64,000 nucleotides of DNA from assembly GCA_947492475.1 (NCBI GenBank), contig CANLNM010000002.1:124001-188000 (forward strand). Direction: 5' to 3'. The position numbers and the translations under genes are program-made. The DNA comes from an uncultured Paracoccaceae bacterium (GTDB lineage: Bacteria; Pseudomonadota; Alphaproteobacteria; Rhodobacterales; Rhodobacteraceae). The notes below the pieces were generated by a model. That model worked only from the letters and a program-made list of their open reading frames with translations, was not told where the DNA came from and searched no databases. Position 1 is the first letter of the stretch; the number at the start of each line of letters is the position of its first letter. Shown here piece by piece: positions 42,404 to 51,282 of this stretch.

Positions 42404-42979
42404 ATGCCAAAGATCGGGATGGAGCCTATCAGACGGGATGCTCTGGTAAAGGCCACAATTGCAGAAGTTGGAGCGGCGGGGTCATTGGATGTGACCGTGG
42501 CACGCATTGCCAAACGCGCCGGCATGTCCAGCGCGCTGGCGCATCACTATTTTGGCGGCAAAGAACAGATTTTTTACGCAGCGATGCGGCGAATTCTGCG
42601 TGATTTTCAAGTGGTTGTCCTTGAGCATTATAAGGGCATTCGCACACCACATGACCGATTGCGCGCCATTTTGAACGCCTGCTTTGCGCCCGAATGTTTT
42701 GACGCTGCCACAGTGACGGCATGGATGACATTCTATGCCCAAGCTCAGACATCAGACCCCGCACGCCGGTTGCTGCAGCTATACCAGGCCCGGCTTCATT
42801 CGAATTTGGTCTATGCGCTGCGACCGCTAACCAACGACGCTGATTCTATCGCCGATGGGGTCGGGTCGATGATTGATGGCTTCTATCTTAGGGCCGCAAT
42901 CGCCGAAGGAGATCTGGCCCAAAGCATCCCGGCACAGATTGAATCCTTGATTGCCCATAAATTATCGCTGGGGGCGTGA
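42404..42979 (+). CDS. betI: BetI, choline-responsive TetR-family repressor
   Basis: A 191-residue TetR-family regulator. The N-terminal HTH is VTVARIAKRAGMSSALAHHYFGGKEQI (about residues 29-55), with the family-typical SSALAHHYF. The C-terminal ligand domain (CFDAATVTAWMTFYAQAQ) matches BetI, which senses choline. It heads the plus-strand bet genes and is divergent from choX, with a palindromic operator in the gap. Confidence 0.92.
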   Translation: MPKIGMEPIRRDALVKATIAEVGAAGSLDVTVARIAKRAGMSSALAHHYFGGKEQIFYAAMRRILRDFQVVVLEHYKGIRTPHDRLRAILNACFAPECFDAATVTAWMTFYAQAQTSDPARRLLQLYQARLHSNLVYALRPLTNDADSIADGVGSMIDGFYLRAAIAEGDLAQSIPAQIESLIAHKLSLGA

Positions 42980-43101
42980 TGGATAAACATCTCTCGCTTT
43001 GCACCGCATCTGAGCGGTTGATGAGCAACCTCATGAACACCCGAACACCCAACCTCACATCGTTTCCCGCGCGACCACGGCGTCGCAATGAAAGTTAAGC
43101 C

Positions 43102-44559
43102 ATGATCCCGAATGCAAAACCAACCGCCAGCCACTTTATTAATGGCGCTTATGTCGAAGATAAAACCGGCGCGCCTATCGACGTTATCTATGCTGCGACC
43201 GGTGAATTGGTCGCACAAGTGCATGAAGCCACCGAAGCCTTGGTGGATTCCGCGCTAGACGCCGCCACAGCTGCCCAAAAAATCTGGGCTGCAATGACGG
43301 GCACCGAACGCGGTCGCATCCTGCGCCGCGCGGCGGACATCATGCGCGAACGCAATCGCGACTTGTCTGTGTTGGAAACCATCGATACCGGCAAACCCTT
43401 GCAGGAAACATTGGTGGCCGATGCCACATCCGGCGCCGATGCGTTGGAATATTTCGGTGGGTTGGCTGCGTCATTGACCGGTGAACACATCGATCTGGGG
43501 GGCGATTTTGTCTATACACGCCGCGAACCTCTGGGCGTTGTGGTTGGGATCGGCGCGTGGAATTACCCCACGCAAATTTGCTGTTGGAAAGCTGCGCCCG
43601 CCTTGGCTTGCGGCAATGCGATTGTGTTTAAACCCTCTGAGGAAACGCCGCTCTGTGCGTTGCAAGTCGCTGAAATCCTGACAGAAGCTGGCGCGCCTGC
43701 CGGGTTGATCAATATTGTTCAGGGACGCGGAGCCGTTGGCGCCAAACTGGTGACCGACGCTCGCGTGGCCAAGGTTTCACTGACAGGGTCAGTGCCAACC
43801 GGGCGCAAAGTCGCCGCCGCCGCCGCTGAGGGCTTAAAACATGTCACAATGGAGCTGGGCGGCAAATCCCCTTTGGTCATTTTTGACGACGCAGATTTGG
43901 ACGATGCCGTATCAGGGGCGATCAACGGCAATTTCTATTCCTCCGGTCAGGTCTGTTCGAACGGCACGCGGGTTTTCGTTCAAAACGGGATCAAAGAGGC
44001 GTTCCTGACCCGTTTGGCGGACCGTCTGAAAGGGGCCGTTATAGGCGATCCACTGGATGAAAACGTGAATTTTGGACCGATGGTCAGTGCGCGCCAATTG
44101 GACATCGTCAAAACCTACATCGCCAAAGGCCAAGCCGAAGGCGCGCGTTTGGTGGCCGGTGGCAATTGCCCTGATGGTGCTGGGAATTTCATCGAGCCAA
44201 CCGTGTTTGCCGATGTGAGCGACGATATGACGATCGCACGCGAAGAAATCTTTGGTCCGGTGATGGCTGTGCTGGATTTTGACACCGAAGCAGAAGCTTT
44301 GGCGCGCGCAAATGACACGGAATTTGGTCTGGCCGCGGGTGTCTTTACCCGTGATATCCACCGCGCCCATCGCATGGTGGCAGGGTTCGAAGCCGGTACT
44401 TGCTACATCAATTCCTACAATGACGCCCCGGTAGAGGCGCCTTTCGGGGGTTCCAAACTGTCGGGTATTGGACGCGAAAACTCCAAGGCGGCGATCAACC
44501 ACTATTCGGAATTGAAAACCGTTTATGTGGGCATGGGCAAAGTCGAAGCTGCGTTCTGA
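43102..44559 (+). CDS. betB: Betaine aldehyde dehydrogenase
   Basis: A 485-residue NAD(P)-dependent aldehyde dehydrogenase. The catalytic Cys is in [11 protein letters not shown], the general-base Glu in [11 protein letters not shown], and the cofactor segment is [25 protein letters not shown]. The [14 protein letters not shown] end motif is typical. It oxidises betaine aldehyde to glycine betaine, the compatible solute and nitrogen source. It lies 122 bp after betI and 59 bp before betA. The 122-bp gap holds no gene I can support. Confidence 0.94.
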   Translation: MIPNAKPTASHFINGAYVEDKTGAPIDVIYAATGELVAQVHEATEALVDSALDAATAAQKIWAAMTGTERGRILRRAADIMRERNRDLSVLETIDTGKPLQETLVADATSGADALEYFGGLAASLTGEHIDLGGDFVYTRREPLGVVVGIGAWNYPTQICCWKAAPALACGNAIVFKPSEETPLCALQVAEILTEAGAPAGLINIVQGRGAVGAKLVTDARVAKVSLTGSVPTGRKVAAAAAEGLKHVTMELGGKSPLVIFDDADLDDAVSGAINGNFYSSGQVCSNGTRVFVQNGIKEAFLTRLADRLKGAVIGDPLDENVNFGPMVSARQLDIVKTYIAKGQAEGARLVAGGNCPDGAGNFIEPTVFADVSDDMTIAREEIFGPVMAVLDFDTEAEALARANDTEFGLAAGVFTRDIHRAHRMVAGFEAGTCYINSYNDAPVEAPFGGSKLSGIGRENSKAAINHYSELKTVYVGMGKVEAAF

Positions 44560-44618
44560 TTGAAAAATACAAGCGAACCCGAGATTTTCGGGGTTCCAAA
44601 CCGAGTAAAGGTTGAAAA

Positions 44619-46259
44619 ATGGAAAGTGACTACGTCATCGTTGGCGCAGGCTCTGCGGGCTGCGCCTTGGCTTATCGTTTGGCTGAGGCCGGAAAATCTG
44701 TCATATTGATTGAATTCGGTGGCTCTGATTTAGGGCCGTTCATTCAGATGCCGGCGGCTTTGTCTTATCCGATGAACATGCCATTATATGATTGGGGATT
44801 TCAGTCCGAACCAGAGCCAAATCTGGGCAATCGGCGGCTGGCGACCCCGCGCGGCAAAGTTGTTGGGGGATCGTCATCCATCAACGGCATGATCTTTGTG
44901 CGGGGCAACGCACAGGATTACGAACATTGGGCAGAAAGTGGCGCCAAAGGGTGGTCCTATCGGGATGTGTTGCCCTATTTTAAGCGGATGGAGACCTGGC
45001 ATGGTGGAACATCCGAATATCGGGGCAAAAACGGCCCCCTGCATGTGACGCGCGGCCCTGGTAACAACCCACTGACCAAGGCATTTCGCAAGGCCGGTGT
45101 CCAAGCCGGTTATGACGATACCGAGGATTATAACGGCCATCAACAAGAGGGTTTTGGCCCCTATGATATGACCGTTTACAAAGGTCGGCGCTGGTCGACG
45201 GCCAATGCCTATCTGCGCCCCGCCAAGGATATGGGGGTCAAGGTCGTGCGTGGCTTGGCGCAACGTGTCATCATCAAAGACAAAGTCGCCACCGGTGTTG
45301 AAATTCTGCAAGGTGGCCAAACTCAGATCATCTCAGCGAGATCAGAGGTGATCCTGTCAGCTTCGGCGATTAACTCTCCGAAATTGTTGATGCTTTCCGG
45401 GATTGGCCCAGCGGAACATCTGCGGGAACATGGCATTGAGGTTGTCGCTGATCGCGCTGGCGTTGGCAAAAATCTACAAGACCACCTTGAACTTTATGTT
45501 CAATACAATGCGACCAAACCGGTTTCCCTTTATAAATATTGGTCGCTGCTGGGCAAAGCCTATGTCGGGGCGCGTTGGTTGTTTACAAAAACGGGCATCG
45601 GGGCCTCAAATCAGTTTGAAATGGCTGGGTTCATCCGTTCCAAAGCCGGGGTAAAATACCCAGATATTCAGTTCCATTTTTTGCCAATTGCGGTGCGATA
45701 TGATGGAAAAACAGCAGCAAGCGGCCATGGTTTTCAGGCGCATGTAGGCCCGATGCGGTCAGTTTCACGGGGTGAAATCACCCTGAAATCCAACAACCCA
45801 ACCCAAGCGCCGCGGATCTTCTTTAACTATATGTCCGACCCATCCGACTGGGAAGATTTTCGAACATGTATCCGGCATACCCGAGAAATCATTGGGCAAA
45901 ATGCCTTTGATCAATTCCGCGGTGATGAAATTCAACCCGGTGCAATGGCGCAATCTGATGCGGCATTGGATGATGTCATTCGTGAACATGCAGAAAGCGC
46001 GTTTCATCCCTGTGGCACCTGTCGCATGGGGGCGGCGGATGACGCGACTGCTGTCGTCGATCCAGAAGCCCGCGTGATTGGCGTATCTGGATTGCGGGTC
46101 GCTGACAGCTCTATTTTTCCGCGCATTACCAACGGCAATCTAAACGCGCCGTCGATTATGACCGGTGAAAAAGTTGCGGATCATATTCTGGGTCGGTCCT
46201 TACCCCCCGAGGATTTGCAAGCGTGGCAGCATCCGGATTGGGAATCGAAACAGCGATAG
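44619..46259 (+). CDS. betA: Choline dehydrogenase
   Basis: A 546-residue GMC-family flavoprotein. The N-terminal FAD motif is [17 protein letters not shown], the GMC signature includes [13 protein letters not shown], and the C-terminal catalytic His pair region has HPCGTCRMG and TNGNLNAPS. It oxidises choline to betaine aldehyde with the membrane electron chain. Together with BetB it makes glycine betaine. GTAAAGG precedes the start. A weak hairpin lies in the betB-betA gap (about 44575-44597) but it is too imperfect to call. Confidence 0.94.
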   Translation: MESDYVIVGAGSAGCALAYRLAEAGKSVILIEFGGSDLGPFIQMPAALSYPMNMPLYDWGFQSEPEPNLGNRRLATPRGKVVGGSSSINGMIFVRGNAQDYEHWAESGAKGWSYRDVLPYFKRMETWHGGTSEYRGKNGPLHVTRGPGNNPLTKAFRKAGVQAGYDDTEDYNGHQQEGFGPYDMTVYKGRRWSTANAYLRPAKDMGVKVVRGLAQRVIIKDKVATGVEILQGGQTQIISARSEVILSASAINSPKLLMLSGIGPAEHLREHGIEVVADRAGVGKNLQDHLELYVQYNATKPVSLYKYWSLLGKAYVGARWLFTKTGIGASNQFEMAGFIRSKAGVKYPDIQFHFLPIAVRYDGKTAASGHGFQAHVGPMRSVSRGEITLKSNNPTQAPRIFFNYMSDPSDWEDFRTCIRHTREIIGQNAFDQFRGDEIQPGAMAQSDAALDDVIREHAESAFHPCGTCRMGAADDATAVVDPEARVIGVSGLRVADSSIFPRITNGNLNAPSIMTGEKVADHILGRSLPPEDLQAWQHPDWESKQR

Positions 46260-46349
46260 TGGCGTGGAAATTGGATTGGTTTGATCCGGGTCAATGTGCA
46301 GCGGGGTGCTGAGGGCTAGCCTGATGGTGAGCAACATGAGGAGAGAAAA

Positions 46350-46595
46350 ATGTCTCACACCCCACATGAACTGGCAGAAGAATTTCCAGATCATATTGAG
46401 CAAATGCACGCGCTAAAAATCAGTGATGCGCATTTCGCATCGCTGGCGGATAAATATCATGAACTGAACCGGGCGGTGCATCGTGCCGAAACCAATGTTG
46501 AGCCGACAGATGATGCGCATATGGCCGAATTGCGCAAAGAGCGCTTGGGCCTGAAAGACGAAATTTGGTCATTGCTCAGCAAAACTGACGCGTAA
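46350..46595 (+). CDS. YdcH family (DUF465) small protein
   Basis: An 81-residue, highly charged helical protein. The pattern HFASLADKYHELNRAVHRAETN and the later RKERLGLKDEIWSLL matches the DUF465/YdcH family, predicted to be a helical hairpin. GGAG lies about 10 bases before the start. Its role is not known. It stands alone between betA and bioR. An HHxx-type metal site is not present. Confidence 0.88.
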   Translation: MSHTPHELAEEFPDHIEQMHALKISDAHFASLADKYHELNRAVHRAETNVEPTDDAHMAELRKERLGLKDEIWSLLSKTDA

Positions 46596-46641
46596 GCCAG
46601 GTATTCGAATCGGGCGGGCAGGGTTTCAAAACGTGTTCGTT

Positions 46642-46659
46642 TAAATTATCTATAATTTA
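46642..46659. promoter_or_regulatory. BioR operator at bioR start
   Basis: TAAATTATCTATAATTTA is a perfect palindrome (8-bp arms, CT centre) whose core TTATCTATAA (46646-46655) fits the published BioR box TTATMKATAA. It overlaps the first base of the bioR start codon, so binding should block bioR expression. Confidence 0.82.
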
Positions 46660-47297
46660 TGGCCGACACATACAAAGAAACACTGCCCGCCCAAATTGCC
46701 TTGGTTCTGTCTGACCGGATCATAACCGGACAACTGCCTGCAGGTGCCAAATTACGTCAGGACCACATTGCCGCTGAGTTTAAGACAAGCCACGTTCCTG
46801 TGCGAGAAGCCTTTCATAGATTGGAAGCGCGTGGGTTGCTGATATCCATTCCCCGACGCGGCGTGCGGGTGACGGGAATTGATCCCAGTCAAAGACGTGA
46901 AGTCGCGGAAATGCGCGCCAGCCTAGAGGTTCTGGCGCTCAGGCATGCTTCGCTAAATTTTGATCGTAACTATCTGGTGTATTTAGGAAATTTAAACCAA
47001 CAGCAAAGTGAGTGCGATACGATTCAAAGCTGGGAAGCGGCCAATCGGACGTTTCATCAGGCCTTGATCAAACCGAGCAATATGCCGCGACTCATCTCCT
47101 CAATAGAAGACCTGCATATTTCCAGCGCCCGGTTTCTGTTTGCTGCGAAACCCAACAAATGGGAGCCACGTGTCGATCACGAACATTTGGCCATTATAGA
47201 CGCTTTGCGAAAGGGGCAGATTGAGGTTGCCTGCGCAATTCTGGCCCAACATGTTCGGCGCGCAGGGCGTCGTCTTGGTGGGCGCTTGGGTCGGTAA
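46659..47297 (+). CDS. bioR: BioR-type GntR family biotin regulator
   Basis: A 212-residue GntR-family regulator. The winged helix (about 10-75: LPAGAKLRQDHIAAEFKTSHVPVREAFHRLEARGLL) is followed by an all-helical FCD-type effector domain. BioR is the alphaproteobacterial biotin regulator, known from Rodionov and Gelfand's comparative work. The name is supported by two TTATCTATAA sites, one at its own start and one before the adjacent bioY. It probably represses both when biotin is plentiful. The FCD domain lacks an obvious ligand motif. Confidence 0.85.
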   Translation: MADTYKETLPAQIALVLSDRIITGQLPAGAKLRQDHIAAEFKTSHVPVREAFHRLEARGLLISIPRRGVRVTGIDPSQRREVAEMRASLEVLALRHASLNFDRNYLVYLGNLNQQQSECDTIQSWEAANRTFHQALIKPSNMPRLISSIEDLHISSARFLFAAKPNKWEPRVDHEHLAIIDALRKGQIEVACAILAQHVRRAGRRLGGRLGR

Positions 47298-47366
47298 TTC
47301 CTCACAATTTCGGAAATTCTTGCAAGAGGCGAGCGCCTATGGTCCCAAAGATGGCAAGAAGATCGA

Positions 47367-47383
47367 AAATTATCTATAAAATG
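47367..47383. promoter_or_regulatory. BioR operator upstream of bioY
   Basis: AAATTATCTATAAAATG has the same TTATCTATAA core (47370-47379) as the site at bioR, with a weaker right arm. It lies 17-26 bp before the bioY ATG and should mediate repression by BioR. Confidence 0.8.
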
Positions 47384-47395
47384 AGGACATGTAAT

Positions 47396-47977
47396 ATGCA
47401 TCACCCCGCTGCAATGAATCACCCCCCATCCTTCAGCCCCCTGTCTCTATCGGACCAAGCGACCCACTGGAAAATGATCGCCGTTTTGGTCGGCACGATT
47501 GTTTTGGCCGTCTCTTCGCGGATTGAGGTGCCGATGTATCCCGTCCCCGTCACGATGCAGACCTTTGCCGTGACGATGATCGGCGCGCTATATGGCTGGC
47601 GGCTGGGCGGCATCACTGTTTTGACGTGGCTGGGCGAAGCCGCGATGGGCGCACCGGTTTTGGCAGGTGGCGCTGGTGGTTTGGCGCATTTTGCCGGCCC
47701 AACGGGGGGATATTTGGCGTCTTTCCCTATTATCGCGGCATTAACCGGATTTCTGGCCGAAAAAGGTTGGAATGGCGGTCGGGTCTGGCTGGCGTTTTTG
47801 GCGATGAGCCTTGCCAATGTCCTGTGTCTGTTGATTGGGGCCAGCTGGTTGGCAACGTTTACCGGCGTGGAAAAAGCGATCGTTTTGGGTGTCACGCCGT
47901 TTCTGATCGGAGCGGTTCTAAAATCTGCGCTTGGGGCGGTTATATTGCGCCAATGGACGCGTTATAAGGCTGTATGA
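47396..47977 (+). CDS. bioY: BioY biotin transporter substrate-specific component
   Basis: A 193-residue integral membrane protein with six helices. The BioY signature region (MYPVPVTMQTFAVTMIGALYG, then GGAGGLAHFAGPTGGYLASF) is clear. It imports biotin alone or with an ECF energising module. ATG at 47396 has GAGGA about 9 bases upstream; a Met six codons later is possible. It overlaps the DUF1284 gene by 4 bases. Biotin is needed by PccA in this same region. Confidence 0.93.
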   Translation: MHHPAAMNHPPSFSPLSLSDQATHWKMIAVLVGTIVLAVSSRIEVPMYPVPVTMQTFAVTMIGALYGWRLGGITVLTWLGEAAMGAPVLAGGAGGLAHFAGPTGGYLASFPIIAALTGFLAEKGWNGGRVWLAFLAMSLANVLCLLIGASWLATFTGVEKAIVLGVTPFLIGAVLKSALGAVILRQWTRYKAV

Positions 47978-48402
47978 TTATTCACCTGCGCGCCCATCAT
48001 CTATTGTGTATTCTGTCCTATATCGGCAAGGGCTACAGCCCTGAATTCGTTAAGAACTATGACGAAATTGCACAAAAATTGTCAGCGGGCGCGCAGGTGA
48101 AATTGGTCGCTGGGCCCGACGATATTTGTGCCCCGATGCTGTCGGGGCCTGATCGACATTGTGTCGGCCATGACGTGCAAAAACGCGATGAACAAGCCGC
48201 CCAAAGCATCGCTTCTTTGTTAGGACGCTCTATTGCGCCGGGGACGATGTTTCGTCTGACGCCAAATGTGTTGCAAACCTTACGGATGGGGTTTGCCGAC
48301 GGGGGGATTCGCGCCGCCTGTCAGGGATGCACATGGTCGGATCTGTGTGATGATATCGCTGCCAGCGGCTTTGATGGGGCGCGGGTTCATTCCACTGAAT
48401 AA
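47974..48402 (+). CDS. DUF1284 family Cys-containing protein
   Basis: A 142-residue soluble protein starting MIIHLRAHHLLCILSYIGKGYSPEF, the N-terminal signature of DUF1284. Several conserved-looking Cys (DDICAPM, DRHCVGHD, ACQGCTWSDLC) suggest a metal or iron-sulfur site. It is coupled to bioY, the start overlapping its stop by 4 bases. Function is not established; the pairing with biotin uptake may be incidental. Its 3' end overlaps the convergent pccR gene by 16 bases. Confidence 0.85.
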   Translation: MIIHLRAHHLLCILSYIGKGYSPEFVKNYDEIAQKLSAGAQVKLVAGPDDICAPMLSGPDRHCVGHDVQKRDEQAAQSIASLLGRSIAPGTMFRLTPNVLQTLRMGFADGGIRAACQGCTWSDLCDDIAASGFDGARVHSTE

Positions 48403-49775
48403 GGCAGAACATCCCGTTGGTTTAGGTCAACCGATAGCTGACGTTCCAGTGGCGGAACGGATCGTTGGTGGCATCCGCGCCGTTCGCAGATACGGCAAGA
48501 AATCCCAATAGGTTCAAAGGCATCCGGTGATCCGATATCCATATGATCCGCATAGACCAGCGCATTGGCATGCCGGATTTCACAGCCCAATCCAATCGCG
48601 TATCGGCGTGTTGGCGCATCAAATGCGCCGCCAGATTTGCTTACGTCGCGGGCGAGGCAAAAATACCGAATGCCGTCTGGTGTTTCGGCCAATTGCTGCA
48701 AAAACCGCCCCGGCGTTTCAAAGGCGCGATGCACATTCCACAACGGGCAAGCCCCGCCATATCGCGCAAATTGCAAGGTCGTGGCCGAGTGACGTTTGGT
48801 GATTGTCCCGGCCTGATCTACACGTACAAAAAAGAACGGAATGCCCTTGGCGCCATGACGCTGCATGGTCGACAATCGATGCGCCACCTGTTCCAGCGAG
48901 GCACCAAATCGATCCGATAGGCGTTCTAAATCATGGCGCATGGTTTGCGCGGCTTCCAGAAATGGCCCGTACGGCATTAGGGCGGCCCCGGCAAAGTAAT
49001 TGGCCAGCCCGATTTTGGCGATGCTGCGCGCCTCGGGGCTTTGAAAACGTGCGAAATCCAGCGTCGCTTCGAGCAGGTCATCCTGCGTGATCAGGGCCAG
49101 TTGCACCAGCAATTGAAAATTGCGCGTCGCTTCTGAGCTGCGCCGCGACAGGGTGAGGGTCTGGGTTTCAATATCGTATTTGCGCACTTGGTGGCGATCC
49201 GCATGCACCACGCGAATACCGTGATTTTCCAAGGCTTTGATGGCATTTGTTGTGGTGTCGCCTTGGGCTGAAAACCGTTCTGCGGCGCGATCAACAGCGT
49301 CGATGTAATTGTCGCAATAATGAAAGAAATCCCGCACCTCTTCCCAGGGGCTGGGCTGTAGGCGGGAATCTTCGCGACCCAATGCTTCGTCCAGTGATGC
49401 AAGCCGTTCATGGGTTTGCCGATAGGCGGCATGCAAGTCCAGAAATGCCCGCGCCAAAGCCGGAGCGTTTGAGGCCGCAAGTCGCAGATCAGAGAGCGGT
49501 GGCGGGGCGGCGGTAAACATCGGATCGGCCAAGGCTTCGCGCATATCGCCGACCAATCTGGCTTCGTCCCCGGATTGCAATTCGGTCACGTCGAACCCAA
49601 ATTCTTGCGCCAAGGCCAGAACAACCCCGGTGCTGACAGGCCGGTTGTTGTTTTCCATTTGGTTCAGATAGGGCAGGGACACGCCCAGCTTTTCTGCGAA
49701 CCCTTTTTGGGTTAGTTCCAGCCGTCCGCGAAGTTCACGTAACTTATTGCCTGCATATAGTTTTTGGACTGCCAT
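48387..49775 (-). CDS. pccR: PccR-type short-chain fatty acyl-CoA regulator
   Basis: A 462-residue regulator of the ScfR group. The N-terminal XRE domain (about 10-65: KLRELRGRLELTQKGFAEKLGVSLPYLNQMENN) is followed by a long DUF2083-containing region with a C-terminal Cys-rich part (about 430-450: GISCRICERRGCHQRS). PccR of Rhodobacter sphaeroides controls propionyl-CoA carboxylase and binds paired TTTGCAAA motifs; here such boxes lie right before pccR and before pccB. Start MAVQKLY is used; five more codons are open. It is therefore expected to activate pccB, autoregulate itself and sense a short-chain acyl-CoA. Confidence 0.9.
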   Translation of the reverse strand: MAVQKLYAGNKLRELRGRLELTQKGFAEKLGVSLPYLNQMENNNRPVSTGVVLALAQEFGFDVTELQSGDEARLVGDMREALADPMFTAAPPPLSDLRLAASNAPALARAFLDLHAAYRQTHERLASLDEALGREDSRLQPSPWEEVRDFFHYCDNYIDAVDRAAERFSAQGDTTTNAIKALENHGIRVVHADRHQVRKYDIETQTLTLSRRSSEATRNFQLLVQLALITQDDLLEATLDFARFQSPEARSIAKIGLANYFAGAALMPYGPFLEAAQTMRHDLERLSDRFGASLEQVAHRLSTMQRHGAKGIPFFFVRVDQAGTITKRHSATTLQFARYGGACPLWNVHRAFETPGRFLQQLAETPDGIRYFCLARDVSKSGGAFDAPTRRYAIGLGCEIRHANALVYADHMDIGSPDAFEPIGISCRICERRGCHQRSVPPLERQLSVDLNQRDVLPYSVE

Positions 49776-49783
49776 TGGGGGCC

Positions 49784-49830
49784 TTTGCAAATTTGCTTGG
49801 CTCTAATGTGCCTCTGCAAATCTGGCAAAG
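49784..49830. promoter_or_regulatory. PccR boxes upstream of pccR
   Basis: TTTGCAAATTTGC (49784-49796) and TCTGCAAATCTGGCAAAG (49813-49830) lie 9 to 55 bp upstream of the pccR start. They are TTTGCAAA-type sites, as reported for PccR, and placed for autoregulation. Confidence 0.72.
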
Positions 49831-49836
49831 CAAGGC

Positions 49837-51054
49837 TTAGGCCAATATGCCGCGCTCGCGCTGGGTGACGAATAAAATCGCCCCGATTGAGGCCGCGGAT
49901 GTCAGGAACATGATCAACTGCAATGGCAATGCGCCGGATTCAACGCTCAGCGTCCAGCCCGCAAAGGCCGACAAAAACGCCCCGCCCGCAATCATGATCG
50001 ATCCGCCAATTCCGCTGGCGGTCCCCGCCAGATGCGGGCGAACCGACAACATGCCTGCGGCGGCATTGGGCATGACCAAACCGTTGCCAAGGCCGAGGAA
50101 CGTACTGAAACCAAAGAATAAAAATGGGCCATCCGCGATGCCAAACAGGCTGAACAACAAAGATGTCCCCATGCCCAAAGTGGAAATCAGCGTGCCTGCA
50201 TAGATCATTTTATTGATGCCATAGCGCGTGGTGTAACGCCCGGAAATGAAATTGCCGAACCCATATCCAACTGCGGGCGCCCCCAGGGCGATGCCGGTCC
50301 AAAATGGCGTTAACCCATAGACGTCACCGGAGACAAAAGAGGCACCGCCGAGATAGGCAAAAAACGCACCAGAGGCGAAAGTCGAGGCGCCGACATACCC
50401 CCAAAACCGGGGGGAGGCGAACAATTCTGGGTAGGTTCGCACTTGTTGGGCAAAGGTCATGCCGTTGCCGCGCACCGTTTCGCCCAGATCGCGGTAACAC
50501 AAAACAAATGTCAACAATCCCGACGCAATCACAAAGAGCAGCACGGCGTGCCAGTCAAAAGCCTGCTGCAATACGCCGCCGATCATGGGGCCAAACATCG
50601 GGACCAGTGACATGCCCATCGTGACATAGCCGATCATGGATGCGGCTTCTTCTTGGGGGACCATGTCACGCACGATGGCGCGGGACATGACCATACCGGT
50701 CACAATCACGCCTTGCATCAGGCGAAACGTCAGGAACATTTCCACGCTTGTTGACAGAACTGCGCCGATGGAGGCCAGAATAAACAGCGCAATCGCCCCC
50801 AGCACCACGGGGCGTCGTCCAAAACGGTCCGAAATCGGTCCGATCACCAATTGCAACACGGCCGTAACCGCGAAATAGGCCGACACGCTGAGCTGAATGA
50901 CAGCGTATTCCGTGTCGAAATATTCGGTCATCTGACTAAGCGACGGCAGCAGGATGGACATATTGAGCGCGCCCAGTCCTGCGATAAAGACCAGCGTGAT
51001 GATATGTGGTGGTGTGGTTCGGTCCAGAAAACGGACGAGAGGCGCGTTTGACAT
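49837..51054 (-). CDS. MFS drug efflux protein, Bcr/CflA type
   Basis: A 405-residue major facilitator with 12 membrane helices. The loop 2-3 motif GPISDRFGRRPVVL is the family A-motif, and PAVGYGFGNFISGR lies in the second half. The Bcr/CflA family exports bicyclomycin, chloramphenicol and other drugs by proton antiport. The gene lies between pccR and pccB and is divergent from pccB. Its position inside a propionyl-CoA locus may be coincidental, but a role in exporting an organic acid cannot be ruled out. Confidence 0.88.
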   Translation of the reverse strand: MSNAPLVRFLDRTTPPHIITLVFIAGLGALNMSILLPSLSQMTEYFDTEYAVIQLSVSAYFAVTAVLQLVIGPISDRFGRRPVVLGAIALFILASIGAVLSTSVEMFLTFRLMQGVIVTGMVMSRAIVRDMVPQEEAASMIGYVTMGMSLVPMFGPMIGGVLQQAFDWHAVLLFVIASGLLTFVLCYRDLGETVRGNGMTFAQQVRTYPELFASPRFWGYVGASTFASGAFFAYLGGASFVSGDVYGLTPFWTGIALGAPAVGYGFGNFISGRYTTRYGINKMIYAGTLISTLGMGTSLLFSLFGIADGPFLFFGFSTFLGLGNGLVMPNAAAGMLSVRPHLAGTASGIGGSIMIAGGAFLSAFAGWTLSVESGALPLQLIMFLTSAASIGAILFVTQRERGILA

Positions 51055-51116
51055 TCGTAACAGCTATGCTTGCTAAACTGTTCTGTCTAGATGCGCACAA
51101 GGAATAGTTGTTTTCA

Positions 51117-51180
51117 TTTGCAATGATTTGCAGTTTTGCAAATTTTGAAAACTGCAAATGTATGGTTTTGCAAATTTGCC
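51117..51180. promoter_or_regulatory. Cluster of PccR-type TTTGCAAA boxes before pccB
   Basis: At least five half-sites occur in 64 bases: TTTGCAAT (51117), TTTGCAGT (51127), TTTGCAAA (51135-51142), CTGCAAAT (51152-51159) and TTTGCAAATTTGCC (51167-51180). They lie between the divergent MFS gene and pccB, about 100-165 bp before the pccB start, a suitable PccR landing region. Confidence 0.78.
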
Positions 51181-51282
51181 CAATCTCTCTTCAATTGTAT
51201 GTAATCCGCAGGTAGGCTCTGCCGCAAGGTTAGGCATATTGCCATTGCGGGCGACTAAATTGCCCGAAATTGGGAGCGAGAC

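Noticed and set aside
44575-44597. Hairpin in the betB-betA gap
   Set aside because: The stem is imperfect with a bulge and no T-run, so it is not called as a terminator.
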